From positions 104,009,281 through 104,073,280 of the forward strand of contig CM026426.1 of NCBI GenBank assembly GCA_014871385.1: a stretch of DNA of 64,000 nt, given 5' to 3'. Under the pieces are notes generated by a model. That model was not told the DNA's origin. It saw only the letters and a program-made list of their open reading frames with translations, and ran no database searches. Below are positions 1 through 12,000 of this stretch, piece by piece; position 1 is the first letter of the stretch, and the number at the start of each line of letters is the position of its first letter. Position numbers and translations under genes: made by a program. Origin of the DNA: Ceratodon purpureus. Taxonomy: Eukaryota; Streptophyta; Bryopsida; Pseudoditrichales; Ditrichaceae.

Positions 1-1729
1 ATTGAGTCTTTATGGCTTAGAGTTTAACAAATCTCGTCAATTTATTATTCTGAGATTTATGAATTTTTTTCCATCTTAAAGGTGATTCAAAATCATTATT
101 TTTATGGATGAAGGACATAACATGTGGATTCATCTAAATGTGGAAATACAAATACATACTTCATAGCCAAAAATAATATCTATTATGATTAAACAACTCA
201 TTTCTTTAAAATCATTGGCATTCATATTAATATTCGATTCTTAGTATTCTATTGTTCTGGATCCCGGCTTATGTAAAGAATAGAGTATTACTACAGAATG
301 CTTCTATAAAAAATACGAAGAAGTAATGGATAATTTATATATGTTTATTTATTTATTTAAGTATTTAATTATTTTGTATTCTTCCATTAGTCTCCGATTC
401 TATATTTTATTTTTATACTTTTTCCATTTGCCTTCCATTCTATCTTCTTATTTTTTTATTATTACACTATTTTCCATTCTATCTTCTTAATTTTTTATTA
501 TCACACTATTTTTCCATTCTATCGTCTCTTTAGTTTTTTATCTTGACATTATTCTTCCATTTTATCTTCTCATTTTCCTATCCTTCCATTCCTCTCCTAT
601 CATTTATTTATTTATTTAATATTTCTTTGATCTGTCTCCCATTCTATCTTTTTATTTTTAACTATCGGAAGAAAGGAAAAATAAATAAAAGATTAGGGGA
701 TTATATTATGTACAAGACAATAATTAAAAAAAAACAATTGAAATAAAATACAATATGACGGTAAATGAAACATAACAAATAACGGCGAGATAGACAAACT
801 ACAATGGCAAAAGGTTTGAAGGAAATAGATGTGTATAGAGAAGATAGATATCAAGGGAAAAGATATATAATAAAAAGAGTACATGAGAGGTAATAATAAA
901 TCAAGAAGATAATTAGAATACAAGATCAAATAAAAAATATTAATAATAATTGCAAGAGTGGAAATGACATACAAGAAGAAATGAGGAGTATTAAGTGAAT
1001 AGAGAAAACCATGTCATGGTAATAACATTATGGCAAAAGAAGTAACTAAATAAAAATATCCATCTTAGAAAGGAGTTTTTTTTTTAAAGATTAAAGGATT
1101 AGATAGAGCACGAGGCAATAATTGGAAAATAGTTAATTGAAATTATATAGAATATAATGGTATTTCAAAACATCAAAAAATTACCCTGAGATATATAAAA
1201 TACAGTGGACATAATTTTGAATACCCAAAAAAGGAAGTAATTAGGAAAAGAGCATTTTCATGAAAAAAAACGATTTGTCTTGCCATATAAAATTAAAGCC
1301 AAAAACATACAAACTTGTCATATTCATGTAAGAGAAATCCATGTCGAATTCTCCTTTAATTTTATCACCTAACGAAATAATGTCTTCAAATAAAAGTACA
1401 TTATTTTTTATTAGCTTCTCATTACCTTTTAAGTTGTACCCCCCATTCTATACCTCCCTCTTCTATAGGCCCATGGGCCATAATTCATTTCCAAAACAAA
1501 TGTATTCTTCCTTCTAGACATTGAGATTATGTTTGCAAACCATAGTAGAGCACCAACAATTGAAGGACATTAATATCTCCATCTAAAGTATACCCCAACA
1601 TGAAGGCGGATTCCACAATCCCGATTACAAGATCTTTAGGACATTTTCCATAATTTCAGGGATATGTCTGAAATTTCTAATTCGGTAATGATTTTGTTTT
1701 TAGAGTATCTAGAAATGGAATTATTTTTG
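1..1729. other. AT-rich left flank, no gene
   Basis: AT-rich sequence with poly-A/T runs and stops in all frames. The short ORFs here are low-complexity Phe/Ile/Leu/Ser-rich and have no recognisable domain. I take it as host intergenic DNA outside the MULE. Confidence 0.6.
430..580. repeat. Degenerate ~43-bp pyrimidine-rich tandem repeat
   Basis: About four imperfect units, each beginning near CCATTCTATCTTCTTA and followed by T/A-rich sequence, lie head to tail. Low-complexity repeat, no coding content. Confidence 0.55.
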
Positions 1730-2334
1730 TCAAGGTTGGACGAGGGGAGGAGGGAAAGGGAGGCCGTCTCTAGAGAAAACCCAATAGAAGAAGGAAGGCC
1801 TTGCGAGACCCCGCCTCCACGCGGACAGGGGGCCGTCTCCACGGCCGTCCGCTGGGTCGGCCCCCCCGTCTCCGCCGACGGCCGACCCCTCACCTCCCCG
1901 AAATCTTCAAATTCCCGTAACTTCTCCAAAACTTGTCCAAATTGGACTTATGAGATGTTTTTTGGCATCTACAGGACACGTAGATGCCAAAAAACACCTC
2001 ATAAGCCCAATTTGGATGCGTTTTGAAGAAGTTATGAAGATTTTAAGATTCGGGGGGTTTTTTTTTTTTTTAAATTTTGCGGCCGTTGCCGGGGACGGCC
2101 TCCCCCACCGCGGGGACGGCAAGGGGCCATCGCCAGGGACGGCCCCCTCCACCGCGGCGACGGCCGCTTTCTCCTCCCGCAACCCCTCCTCTGCGTTCAA
2201 TGTGTGGTTTCACCCCGAGGTGAAACCTGTGCGGGTGATTTTTTTTTCCTAAGTCACAGGACGTCCTGGGGCGCTGGCGGACGTCCGCGGACATCCCGAC
2301 GTCCCGAGCGTCCCGGACGTCCGTGACAACCCTG
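1730..2334. mobile_element. GC-rich island with a hAT-like right end (candidate non-autonomous element)
   Basis: A sharply GC-rich block of about 600 bp sits in AT-rich DNA. Its right edge, read inward, begins CAGGGTTGTCACGGACGTCC, which resembles the hAT TIR at 39346 (CATGGTTGTCATAATGGAC). GTCC-type repeats lie just inside. The left edge begins CAAGGTTGGACGAGG, only weakly similar. I found no matching 8-bp target duplication (ATTTTTGT against TTTAAATT), so the element call is tentative. The ORFs inside are GC-rich by-products. Confidence 0.35.
1937..2015. repeat. Near-perfect 36-bp inverted repeat with 7-nt loop
   Basis: The arms 1937-1972 and 1980-2015 are reverse complements with about two mismatches, around the loop AGGACAC. 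Weaker complementarity continues outward on both sides (CTTC-AAAAC against GTTTT-GAAG). Transcription would give a long hairpin. It sits in the centre of the GC-rich island. Confidence 0.85.
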
Positions 2335-5300
2335 TTTAAATTGAAATATAGAAAGAAACATGTTCACAAAATAAAATTGTGTCTAATATATTTATAAATG
2401 GATTAAACGAACATTTGAAATTGATTGATGTTCTAAGCAATAATTTTTTTTTTTAGCAATACTTAGATATGGATGAAAGAGTTTTTAATCAAAAATAAGA
2501 TGTCATAGTAATTAATTGTAGATCTAAGCTATTTATATTCTTTTTAATCTTACTCTCAATTACCTTTAGTTTGAATTTAAAAGAAAATCTTGAAAGTAGG
2601 TTGTATAAATCTTGAGAAATTTATCAATGTTCAAATGTAATTTTAAAATAAGTAGTTTGATTATGATAGATCAATACTAAAAATTTGAAATTAAAGATAA
2701 GAATATATGGTAAGAACTTACTTATGTTGTTTTGAGTTGAATATTAAAAGACTTTTAGCATCGTGGTGATTATTTAATGTACAGTTTTATAATTTGTACA
2801 CAAAAGAATCATACTACAAATCTTACGTAAGATTTGTAAATTTAACTAGATTCTTTTGCAAGACTCTGAAATGAATATGTAAGAGCTATTTACTACGGTT
2901 ACTTTTGAGCAATTTTTTTATTTATTTTTAATTTGCTGATTGATTTTATCTTTGTTGTTGTGGTGAAAAATACTAGAGATACAAAGATATATGTAGTAAT
3001 ACTTTGGTTAATATTGACAACTGAAATATTCTTAAGACTAAAATTTTGATTGTAAGACCTCGTTTACTATCAATTTTTTATTTTTAAAAAAGAAACATAT
3101 ATCTAGTTTTGAAAGACAAGGTGTGTTTATTAATTTCTATACTTCTATAAACAAACTACAGATTCTGACTAATCAAGACTTTAATTTGAAGATTAGAAAA
3201 AGTTTTACTACCAAGAGAAAATTATACAACTAATTTGAAAGTAAGTAAATATAACTAACTCTTTATGGGGAGAAGCATAATAAAGTGAACCAAAAAACTG
3301 CTCAACTATTTGCAAGTTTCAGCCCTTTTGTAAAAATTGCGCAAAAGTGATGGAAAGATGTTATTGAAGTCAATTTGTTTTGTTAATATCGATTCTCAAC
3401 TTGTTTTTCTACAACTTGGAAAAGTTTTGTGCAAAGTAAACACTTTAAAGTTATTGTATGAAGACTTTTAAATCCAAGCAAAGCGAATGCAGTCATTTGA
3501 AAAAGTGACTGTAGAAGAATCAAAGACTATCAAAAAATCACTTTTGATGAAGTGGTGCCCTCTGTATGTTTAAGAGGTCTTCTAAAATAGTCAATTCATA
3601 TACTCATTGATTGGTTTAGAATTCCAAAAGTATCGCAAGGATGTTTTTTAAGAGGGTCATTTCCGCGGTACTTTTTGTGCATTTTTTTTCACCAAACATT
3701 GTTTTTCAAATTGAGAATAACATCCTCTAAAGACAATAGCAAGCACCAAATGAAGAAATTAAGACTTTGGAAAAGTTCATTTTCATGATTTAGAACTAGT
3801 GGTCAAATTTTGTTTCAATTGAGGATGTTCTTTTTATGAAGACATGTAGAAGATACCTTATGACACCCTAGAAAGTGACTAAAGTGCTCAAAAACTACAC
3901 CAAAATGCTCAAAATCAGCTTTGAGCTTTAAAAAACAGCACACTTCATATTCACTTCTTAGTGATCACATTTTGCACTTTGTGGTTTACTTTATTGTGCT
4001 CTCCTCCTTATATGAAATTTTTATGGTTAATAATTTTTTTAATCTAATATAGGTTTGAATTATTTTTGGCTAAAAAATAAACTTGAAAGTTCTTTAAAAT
4101 AAAACTGCTTTAACTTTATTAAATGTTTAAATCTTGAAAGATGACACTCTGTTAGCTCGCACATTTCTATTTTGTGTATCAATAGATGTAGCTGGAAGGA
4201 CTCACCAAAAACATAATAAAATTTTCTATCGGCTCGTATTCCTATTACTATTTCTTCCTCAAATTTTATATGCCAATTAATTTTTAGTAATATTAAAAAA
4301 ATCCAGTTAATTTAATACGAAAAAGAACTTTCCTATCTACATTGAGAATCTCAAAACTCAAAAGAACAAATCTTCAGATAGCTTTTCCATTGAAAATGTC
4401 TATTAGAATAAAAATGCATTCAATCACAACAATGAAGGAATGAGTATGTTTTAGATTTTTCTAATATGAACATATAGTTTTACTATAGTTTTAATATAGA
4501 TTGAAAAAATCATTCTATTCTGTGCTATGCTAAATATTTTTTTTGTGCAATAACAATGCCACATATGATATAATGCAAACTCTAAATTTATACCAACTAT
4601 TGAAAGGCCCTTCTTGAACAACTAGTTCCATGACCATGTTCATTACCGTGCTAGTTGAAGGTGACCATTAGTGTTGTTTGGTAGTTTGTCATTTGGTCTA
4701 ATCAAATCATGTGTACTAAAACAAAGGAAGGAAAAAATAGGTGATGGTGGAAGAGACTCACATGAGTTCTACTAAATTGTCAACTTTAGCGAGCAAGTGC
4801 ATTGTCTGGTTAATTTGAAGGCATCACTCATCTAACCTTGCTTTTGGAATGACTAAGTGTTACGGATGATTTGAAATGCGATGCATAAGACCCATTTATT
4901 GATGACCTTGTAGACCATTGGTGCCCCTACTCAAGCATGTTTCCCACATAGTTATCGGGACTGAGAGGAATCAATACAAATTGGTTTGTAACGCCCAAAG
5001 TTTGTAATATGTTCATGAATGTTTTACATATTACCCTGTTTGAGGGAGTATTAACTAAGTATCGATTGGTTCATAATCACATTTATATTGCAATTTAGTA
5101 TTAATGGCCTAAGATTACCTTCTATGTCGGCTTTTCAATTGGATAATGGTAGATCAAGGTTCAAAGGATTGGTATTGCATGGATATTAAGGAGTTATGTC
5201 CATGTTGATATTGTGGTTTTCTAATTAATGACTTGGGCTAATCTCTTTATTGATTCGTGCTTTAGATTGTGGTGTAGCACGGTCTCAAGGACTACAATTG

Positions 5301-5505
5301 CTCGGCTACCAAACCACTTGTGTATATATTCATATTCAGTGTCTTGCTGACAACTTGAGGTTATCTCCTATTTTGGTTATTGAGTTCAATAGGGATGCAT
5401 CGAGGTTTCAAGAATAATACTGCTGGTTTACAGAAGTATTTATGTTCATGTTGAAATTGCTTGTCTTGTAAATGACATGAGGGTATTACTAATGCTGAAT
5501 AGAAT
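2335..5505. other. AT-rich flank, no gene
   Basis: Non-coding, AT-rich DNA without a supportable ORF. Apart from the candidate MITE at 3267-4007 I see nothing in it. It ends at the 9-bp target duplication of the MULE. Confidence 0.6.
3267..4007. mobile_element. Candidate MITE with short TIRs
   Basis: The left end GGGGAGAAGCATAATAAAG and the right end, read inward, GGAGGAGAGCACAATAAAG match at about 14 of 19 positions. Both are flanked by TTAT (3263-3266 and 4008-4011). No ORF. A TTA-containing duplication would suit a PIF/Harbinger-type MITE, but the TIR match is imperfect and AT-rich flanks make short duplications likely by chance. Confidence 0.35.
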
Positions 5506-5514
5506 CATGTGTAG
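5506..5514. repeat. Left 9-bp target-site duplication of the MULE
   Basis: CATGTGTAG abuts the first base of the left TIR. The right copy, 61237-61245, is CACGTGTAG, one transition apart. Nine bases is the usual MULE duplication length. Confidence 0.8.
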
Positions 5515-6043
5515 GGAGATGGCTATTTCCCCCGTAGTGGGCGCTTACGTGGCCGGTCCGCCCGCTGGACCGGGCGCTGGACCCGTGCCCCCCGCCCCGG
5601 TTTTACCCCGCCGCCGGTAGGCGGGGTAATTTACCCCGCGCTTTAAAGCCCGCCCCTCGGAACACTGACGTGTGTCCCGAGGGCATGTGTTCTACCCCCT
5701 CCCGAGACATTGGGCATGCCATGGCCATCATGGCCCAAATGCCACGGTCATGGCCATGGCCACTGAAGCCCCCATACACCATCGCCGTGACACTGCGTTT
5801 TTCAGTAGGGATGGACGGTGTTTGCAGCAGGTTAGGGTTTAGGGTCGTTTTCTTTTTTGAGTTCTGGTTGTGTTGTTTGGAGAGCCTAGAGCGCACTGAA
5901 ACCTCGCGAAGTTGATGTCGCATTGAGCTGCGAACAACCAGTTGTTGCAACCGCGACGGTCTAGGGGAGGTACCGCGGACGTCGACGGCTGCATCGATTG
6001 GGAAGAAGAGTGCACGGGTTCATTTGGGGTCTGTGCTCAATGG
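5515..6043 (+). repeat. Left terminal inverted repeat of the MULE (~529 bp)
   Basis: The reverse complement of 60709-61236 over its full length, with only scattered differences. Similarity stops abruptly after CTCAATGG. The outer 120 bp are very GC-rich and hold two self-complementary stretches (CCGGTCC...GGACCGG near 5550-5575, and TTACCCCGCC...GGCGGGGTAA near 5603-5632). Confidence 0.95.
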
Positions 6044-6457
6044 AGGCCCAGCCGAGACCTCATCATTGTCACCTACTCATTTAGGGTTTGTGCGGCATAC
6101 AACTCCGTCGGGACTCACACAACATCATTGCGAAATGTGAGTGACTTCAATGCATTTGTTGGAGACGTCGGTGCATTTGTTGTTGACGCAGTGCCTTCGT
6201 TTTAGGGTCCACGTGTTTTCACAATAGAGCTTTACAGTGTTACGCATCAATGTATTAAGTGTTAGGTTCCTAGGAATCTATTCAACTCTCCAATGACAAT
6301 GCTTGGTATGTTGGCCGTGGCATGTCTAGGGTTTACGGTATAGGGCCGACGTTTAGATCCGAAGGGAGACAATCGTGACATCACCGTGGAACTCACACGA
6401 ACTGTGCCATCGAAGCGTACGTCCCTATCCTCGCTTGATCTAGTTGCATGGCTGCCG

Positions 6458-9400
6458 ATGGATGGGCCGACTCCTACACCAAGTACCCGGTCTCCTGCAC
6501 ATGCCGATGTCGAAACTCAGGAGTCCTCGACGTTGGGACTTAATGAGTTCGGCCGGTCCATGCTTGCATCCATCGAGCGATCCGTCCAGGACCCGCCTAC
6601 GGGAACATTTACATCGAGGGATCTTCTGTGGGTGCTCCAACGTAGGGCACGGCGTGGAAAATACGGTAAGAATCTCGTGGTCCAACAATGTTACATTCCC
6701 ACATCGCGTGTTCCAGATTTTGTGGCAGGTATGCAATCGGGAAAAGACGGAGCTCAATGTGTGTTTCGAGAAACCAAGGAGAAGCCCAAGGCAGAGGCTC
6801 AAGAGAGAGGAGGGCCACGAACCGCTCTGCATTTCTCTAGGTATGCACCTGTACAGATTTCCACCGTTGCGCATCTAGTTATCATGCAATCCAGATCATT
6901 GTGACATATTCTTTGTGTCGTTGTAGGTGGCACTGTGAATATGGACCGGAGGATTTCTAAGGGATTGTAAAACACATCACTACCGACCTCCTACCCAAGC
7001 CAAGAAAGAAATTCAGTGTTTCCTCTTTGCCAAAGGGGGAAGCTCCACCGGGGTCCAGTAAATCACCCCCGGGGAGAAAACAAAGAAAGCCTCCTAGAAA
7101 ATTCAAGCAGAAACCTACACCTCCGCTTGATCTGAACTCTATTCCCGAGGAAGAACCTCTTCCAGTCAAGCGCCGTAGAGCCCCTCGGAAGAAGGCGTCG
7201 ACGGACCTGGCCAGCACAGTATGCCCTTCTAAGGCGATGAGCAAGCATCCGACCCACCTGCGGAAAAGGACTTCTGCAATACCAACGCCCATCCCAAATA
7301 ATGGGTCTGAGAGTGCTGTCGACGGTATTCGAAGTACTGATGGGAGTGATTCAGGCTCACATGACAACGACAACGTAACCGTGAAAACAAAAATTAATCG
7401 TGCACCTAGAAAGAAGAAGCTCCCGGATTTGAATGCCGCGGTTAAGGTCCCAAAATCTCCGAAGAAAGGTTCATCTAAGGGTGTCACGAAGAGACGAGGC
7501 ACTGGAAAGAACCCCAAATCGGTGTCCTCGTCAATGGAGGGGATTGGTTCTCTGCTAACAGACCTTTGTGCCCCGTGGAGTGAACTCCTTCATACACTAC
7601 ACAGTCCGGAAATTCTCAAGGAAGGGTCATTGACAACTGCCGAAGTTCTGGGAGGCTCGGACTAGGATGTACTTTGCGGGTCTGTGTCGTGGGGGGCGGA
7701 ACGAGGATCGCAGTCATGTGATGCCTTCGACTCCTCGCAAACATCAAGGACCGGATTCCCTGAGGTGAGAAGTACTGATGCTATAGAGGGGGCTCCATCT
7801 GCCGGAGATTCTGCAATCCATCAGGCATCAGATTCCATGCACACGGATGTCACGGACTGCGGGAGTCAGACACCGCTCATATCGCACGACGGTGGTGTCT
7901 TCCATGCTTCTGGCTCTATGCAATTCGAGGCTGTCAGCGCTTTTGAGTGTGGAACATCTGATGTGCAGGCATCCGATAGTGTCACGGTTAAGAAAGACGG
8001 CCGTAATCAAAAGAAAGAGAGGGACTCGAAGAAGAAGTGAGGTCTCTCCATAAAGCGGGGATGTACTGCGAGGTTCACAGTTAAAGTTCTGCTCCATGCG
8101 CCACATATTGCGGAAGTGTGTATTTTACAGGGGAAGCACGTAGATGAAAACGGATTTCTTGTTCACGGAGGTCTGAAAATTGGCGACCGTAGTGCTTATT
8201 CAGCCCACCTCTCGCTTGTTATAAAGGAGTTTGTTGACGGCTGCTTGCGAGAGGGATACAACGCTCATCAGATTATGAAGAAGCACTTGAAATGGCAAGC
8301 CGATGGAAAGGATGTCACAAGAGATCTGCTCATAACAAGAAAGGACATACGAAACATATCCCAGAAGCTTGCCAGTGAGACGTACATGCTGAATCCTAAC
8401 GACGCACAAAGCGTACGAATGTGGGTTCAAAAGAATCCGGAGAAGACGTTCTACTACAATGAGACCAACTTAGCTAGTCCTGTCCAGGTGCAGGGGCAAT
8501 TAAACCGGGACAATATGCCCTTCACCATTGGAATCCAAACACCATGGCAGAGAACAATGATGGCACAGCACGGGAATGGAGGCGGTGTGTCAATTGATGC
8601 TACCTTTGGGATAAACAATAAAAAGGTGAGCACTTCATTCTGCCAGATACCTACCTTCTTGCCTGTCTGAGTACTATTTTACTTGTGCATGCAAAGACCT
8701 TCGCAAGTTTCCTTACATACGAGATATTGATGCACTCTAAGATTCCTCTGTGCTGTGACACTAATGCAGTTCCCATTGTACACCTTAATGGTGTTTGATG
8801 AGTGGCACCAAGGGATCCCAGTAGGTTGGGTCCTAACGTCAAGGTGCGGAGAGGAGGACTTAACGCCATGGATGACCGCACTTAACCAGAAGATGGCTAC
8901 CACGTGCCCGGGGTGGAATCCTTCCGCTTTTATTGTTGACTGCGCCCTCGGTGAAATCAATGCGCTGACGTAAGTATCTCATATCACTGCTCCCGGGTAC
9001 ATGTATTACTGTTTCTACGTAGAGGAAGCCAGATTTCTTGAGTGAAAACGGAAGACACTAAATGCGAAAGGCTACGTCCGTCACATCACGTCTGGATCCC
9101 GGCTTTGCTCGTGACACTGTAAAGTAGCAATGCTAGCCGCACAGAAGTTGACCACCACTGAAGCATGCTGTGTCACGACCCGTGCTTGCTGAATCTAGAC
9201 CTCTGTGGCGTACTGGAATTTATTCTTGAATAAATCCTCAAGGGCTTTCTCTCTTAGCGCTTTTTTGTTCTGACATCAACGTCCGTGTTGTGATGGATTC
9301 GCAGGAAGGTATGGCCGCAAACACCGGTGTTCTTGTGCTTGTGGCCACAAACACCGGTGTTCTTGTGCTTGTGGCATGTTCGCCGGGCATGGCAAAAACA

Positions 9401-10507
9401 CTCTTGTTACAAGATTTCAAACATTGCACGACGTGGGGAAGTGCTCCGTGAGCTTGGGCAAATTATGTATGACAGGACTGCTCCACCTGGGAAAGCCTCG
9501 GAGACTTGGGCAAGAGAGAAGTTGGACGCCTTATCTAAAAAGTACCCAGCAGAGAAAGAGTTCTGGAAGTACATGGAGAAGCAGTGGTTGGGGAAAGTCC
9601 AGATGTGGGTTGTTGGTTACCGCAACTTGCCCTATGCAGGTCAGGATACCAATGCGGCTATTGAAGGATATCATGGTTTCCTCAAGTCCATGCTCAAGTC
9701 CGAAAGGAGTCGTATGCACGGCAGGCGTGTCGACTGGACAGTTACTGCTCTCACCGAGGACGTCCATGACCACTACTGGTACAAATCCTTGAGGAAGGAG
9801 AAGGGATTCATCGATAACAAGAAGATGCAGGACTACGCGACATCTTCAATCTTGAAGGCTCGTGACATTCCAGACTCGGACGTGTCGTTTGACCAGGAAC
9901 CAGGGAATTGCGCGCTAGTTACTTCAATGGAGCACCGCCACATACGCTATGTCGTTCACAATCCCGGTGAACAATGGGCAGGGTGTAACTGTATTTGGGC
10001 CCAGAGAGGGAACTTGTGCAAGCATGTAGTGAAGGTCCTGCTAATGTTACGACCGGACATTGCGGAGGGGACCATAGCACGGTTTTGCGGCAAACAAGCA
10101 GGTAATGTCACGGGGGGATGGAAAGGTTACTGCAATGCGAGGAATCCTTCCCCAGTTCTCCGTTGCAAGACTCAAGCCCCGTGGCAACTCCGGTCCAAAC
10201 TCTGGCGTGGACTACGACTACGAATAAAGATCTAAGCGAATCCCTGGTGCAATTGGTGATTACACTATCCAACGAAGTTTACGGGGAGCGACTCCTAATG
10301 GAGCACCTGGTTGCAGATCTAAACCAGGCAGTGGGGAGAGTTAAGGCACTGAAAGCAGAGATGCGGTCAAGGACAGTACACCCACTTGTAGCCTCTCCAG
10401 TGTTACAGACTGTCGAAGACAGTAGGGATTTCAGTCTGGTGCGGGACAAGGACTTCCTTGAGAAGGGATTCAGGCCAGCGTTCAGACGGTTGAAAATGGG
10501 TGTTTAG
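6458..10507 (+). pseudogene. MULE transposase, multi-exon, degenerate
   Basis: Cut-and-paste transposase of the outer element. Exons fit 6458-6840, 6927-8625, 8770-8969 and 9305 to about 10507, with GT-AG introns. The N-terminal part is basic and Lys/Pro-rich. A WRKY/GCM-like segment (KRGCTARFTVKVL, near 8065-8100) follows, then the catalytic region with D in SIDATF (about 8597), FPLYTLMVFDEWHQGIPVGW, and a second D in FIVDCALGEINAL. LCLWHVRRAW, TNAAIEGYHGFLKS and a SWIM finger (CNC-x8-CKH, near 9990-10025) complete it. In-frame stops TAA 6958, TAG 7663 and TGA 8038 interrupt an otherwise continuous frame. A frame change at the G-run near 10108 joins the tail ORF (10118-10507). A 30-bp in-frame duplication at about 9319-9378 repeats WPQTPVFLCL. 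The start at 6458 is the first good ATG in frame. Probably inactive as it stands. Confidence 0.8.
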
Positions 10508-10883
10508 TTAGGGGAAATGTCTCACGGATTTAGTTAGGGATCAAGTCAGCGTAATTCTTGTGACATTGACAAGTTTGCATTCATTGTAGGCCTCATGTAG
10601 TTCTGTTCACCCCGTCGTGTTAACGAAGAATGTCACATACTCCTGGCTTGCTTTCATATAGAGGCCTGCTCTTAGGGTAATTATATTCGATAGCTAGAGT
10701 ACGGATCATTCAGTCTTGACAGATTTATCGTCGATATTCTCTCTTGCACACAACTTTAGGTCCATTTCCTTGTGACACTAACTCGCTGGTTCGTTGCGTA
10801 TTGCGGGGACTAAATAAAGTGCCCGAAAGTTCCTTACTTCAGCCTCTTTGCAACTTTCTCCCTCTTCTAATGAGTGACACATC

Positions 10884-11324
10884 ATGGCGGAGGCTACCAT
10901 AGTTAGTTTGGAAGAGGAGGTCGTGGAGTTCCTTATGTCGTGGGGTTCTCAGGAAGTCGCTGACAAAGACGGCCTAGTTGGTGACTTCTCGGTGGACACT
11001 ACCGATGGCCCTGATGAAGTCGCGCTTCTTAACGCCCCCCGACAGATCCACATTGGCCATCCTCCCACGGATCCAAGCACTGTCAGCGATTTCAACGACC
11101 CCGCACCCGATGCAGTAGCAACTGAGAAGGCCCTTCGTGAGGCGCGAAGGGAGCGCGCCACTTCTTCTAGGTTACACCCTTATTGTTGAAGGAAGCGAAG
11201 TGTCAGTGACGCGTCCACGGATGCCACTGAGAAGACTTCGTACATGGCCGAATTGAAAGAAAGTTGGCCATCGCGTTACTTGAAGTTGAAAGCAAGTTTC
11301 AGGGCCGGTAGGGATTGCAGCTGA
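10884..11324 (+). pseudogene. Small acidic ORF with in-frame TGA
   Basis: ATG at 10884 opens a 101-codon acidic, Asp/Glu-rich frame (MAEATIVSLEEEVVEFL...). After the TGA at 11187-11189 the same frame continues for about 45 codons (RKRSVSDASTDATEK...) to a stop near 11324. I recognise no domain. It lies between the transposase and the membrane-protein ORF on the same strand and may be an accessory MULE gene. The TGA could derive from an Arg CGA. It could also be a short gene that ends at 11189, or a coincidental ORF. Confidence 0.4.
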
Positions 11325-11525
11325 CTGCCTATGGATCTTCATCTAGTAGTTTGAATTAGAGAGCAGGACATGGTGCACACGGTCGGGCTGGATAGAAGTT
11401 CCTGAGAGAGTATGAAAATCGTAGGATATTGTCTATGTCTACGGTGAGGTATTGCATTAGTCATGCTTGTAGGCAGTGTCACGGGAGCAGTTTGCTTCTG
11501 GGTGACGCTACCGCTTTAAATCGGG

Positions 11526-11533
11526 TATATATA
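11526..11533 (+). promoter_or_regulatory. TATA-box candidate
   Basis: TATATATA lies 63 bp upstream of the ATG at 11596 in otherwise mixed-composition DNA, a plausible core promoter for the membrane-protein ORF. Confidence 0.4.
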
Positions 11534-11595
11534 CAGCTTCCTTTCTTCATTCTTCCCCTCTTTGAGCTGCCCATTGTCGTCGCTTAGGCAGGTGT

Positions 11596-12000
11596 ATGGG
11601 CCGCGACATGGGCTCTCTTCACGTGGTTGTTGTTGTAGAAGTGCGAGGTGGCTTACATGTACTTTTGTGTATCGTCGTTGCACTTGCAATGATGCTACTG
11701 TTGTTCGTGTTTGGATTGTGTAAATTCCTCGCCGTCAAGGTGAGACCGCCGTCCCGTGCCTCTGGCATTTCTACTCGCCCGGTCGGTCGAAAGGGGCGGG
11801 TTAGGATTTTCCGACCACTGGAGAAGGCGTCGGTCGCGGCGGGGGTGCGTACTCGCAGTTTCGAGGCGGTCGAGCAGAAGCAGGAAGATGTCGCGGGGGA
11901 GGAATGGACCAATGCAGATACTGCTTCTCTATGGGAAGAGTTCTACTTAGGAATGTGCAACGAGGCGGCCGATAATCTTAGCAACCACAGCAAAGGATAG
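11596..12000 (+). CDS. Small single-pass membrane protein, unknown function
   Basis: A 134-codon ORF. Residues about 18-46 form one strongly hydrophobic helix (LLCIVVALAMMLLLFVFGL), preceded by a short N-terminus and followed by a basic juxtamembrane stretch (RPPSRASGISTRPVGRKGR). The last third is acidic (QKQEDVAGEEWTNADTAS). Basic residues right after the helix suggest a cytosolic C-terminus (inference). A TATA-like box lies 63 bp upstream. I know of no such gene in MULEs. It lies between the transposase and the orphan-gene island on the same strand. Its reading frame has no interruption, unlike the transposase. It could still be a chance ORF. Confidence 0.45.
   Translation: MGRDMGSLHVVVVVEVRGGLHVLLCIVVALAMMLLLFVFGLCKFLAVKVRPPSRASGISTRPVGRKGRVRIFRPLEKASVAAGVRTRSFEAVEQKQEDVAGEEWTNADTASLWEEFYLGMCNEAADNLSNHSKG

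Noticed and set aside
1722..2342. 8-bp target duplication for the GC-rich island
   Set aside because: The flanks ATTTTTGT and TTTAAATT do not match, so I cannot call a complete element there.
5603..5950. 115-codon ORF mirrored in the right TIR (60802-61149)
   Set aside because: It is open in both copies because the TIRs are about 97% alike. It reads outward, contains low-complexity segments and has no recognisable domain.
10101..10124. A 24-nt intron joining the transposase to its tail ORF
   Set aside because: GT-AG ends exist but 24 nt is too short for a plant intron. A one-base change in the G-run near 10108 is simpler.
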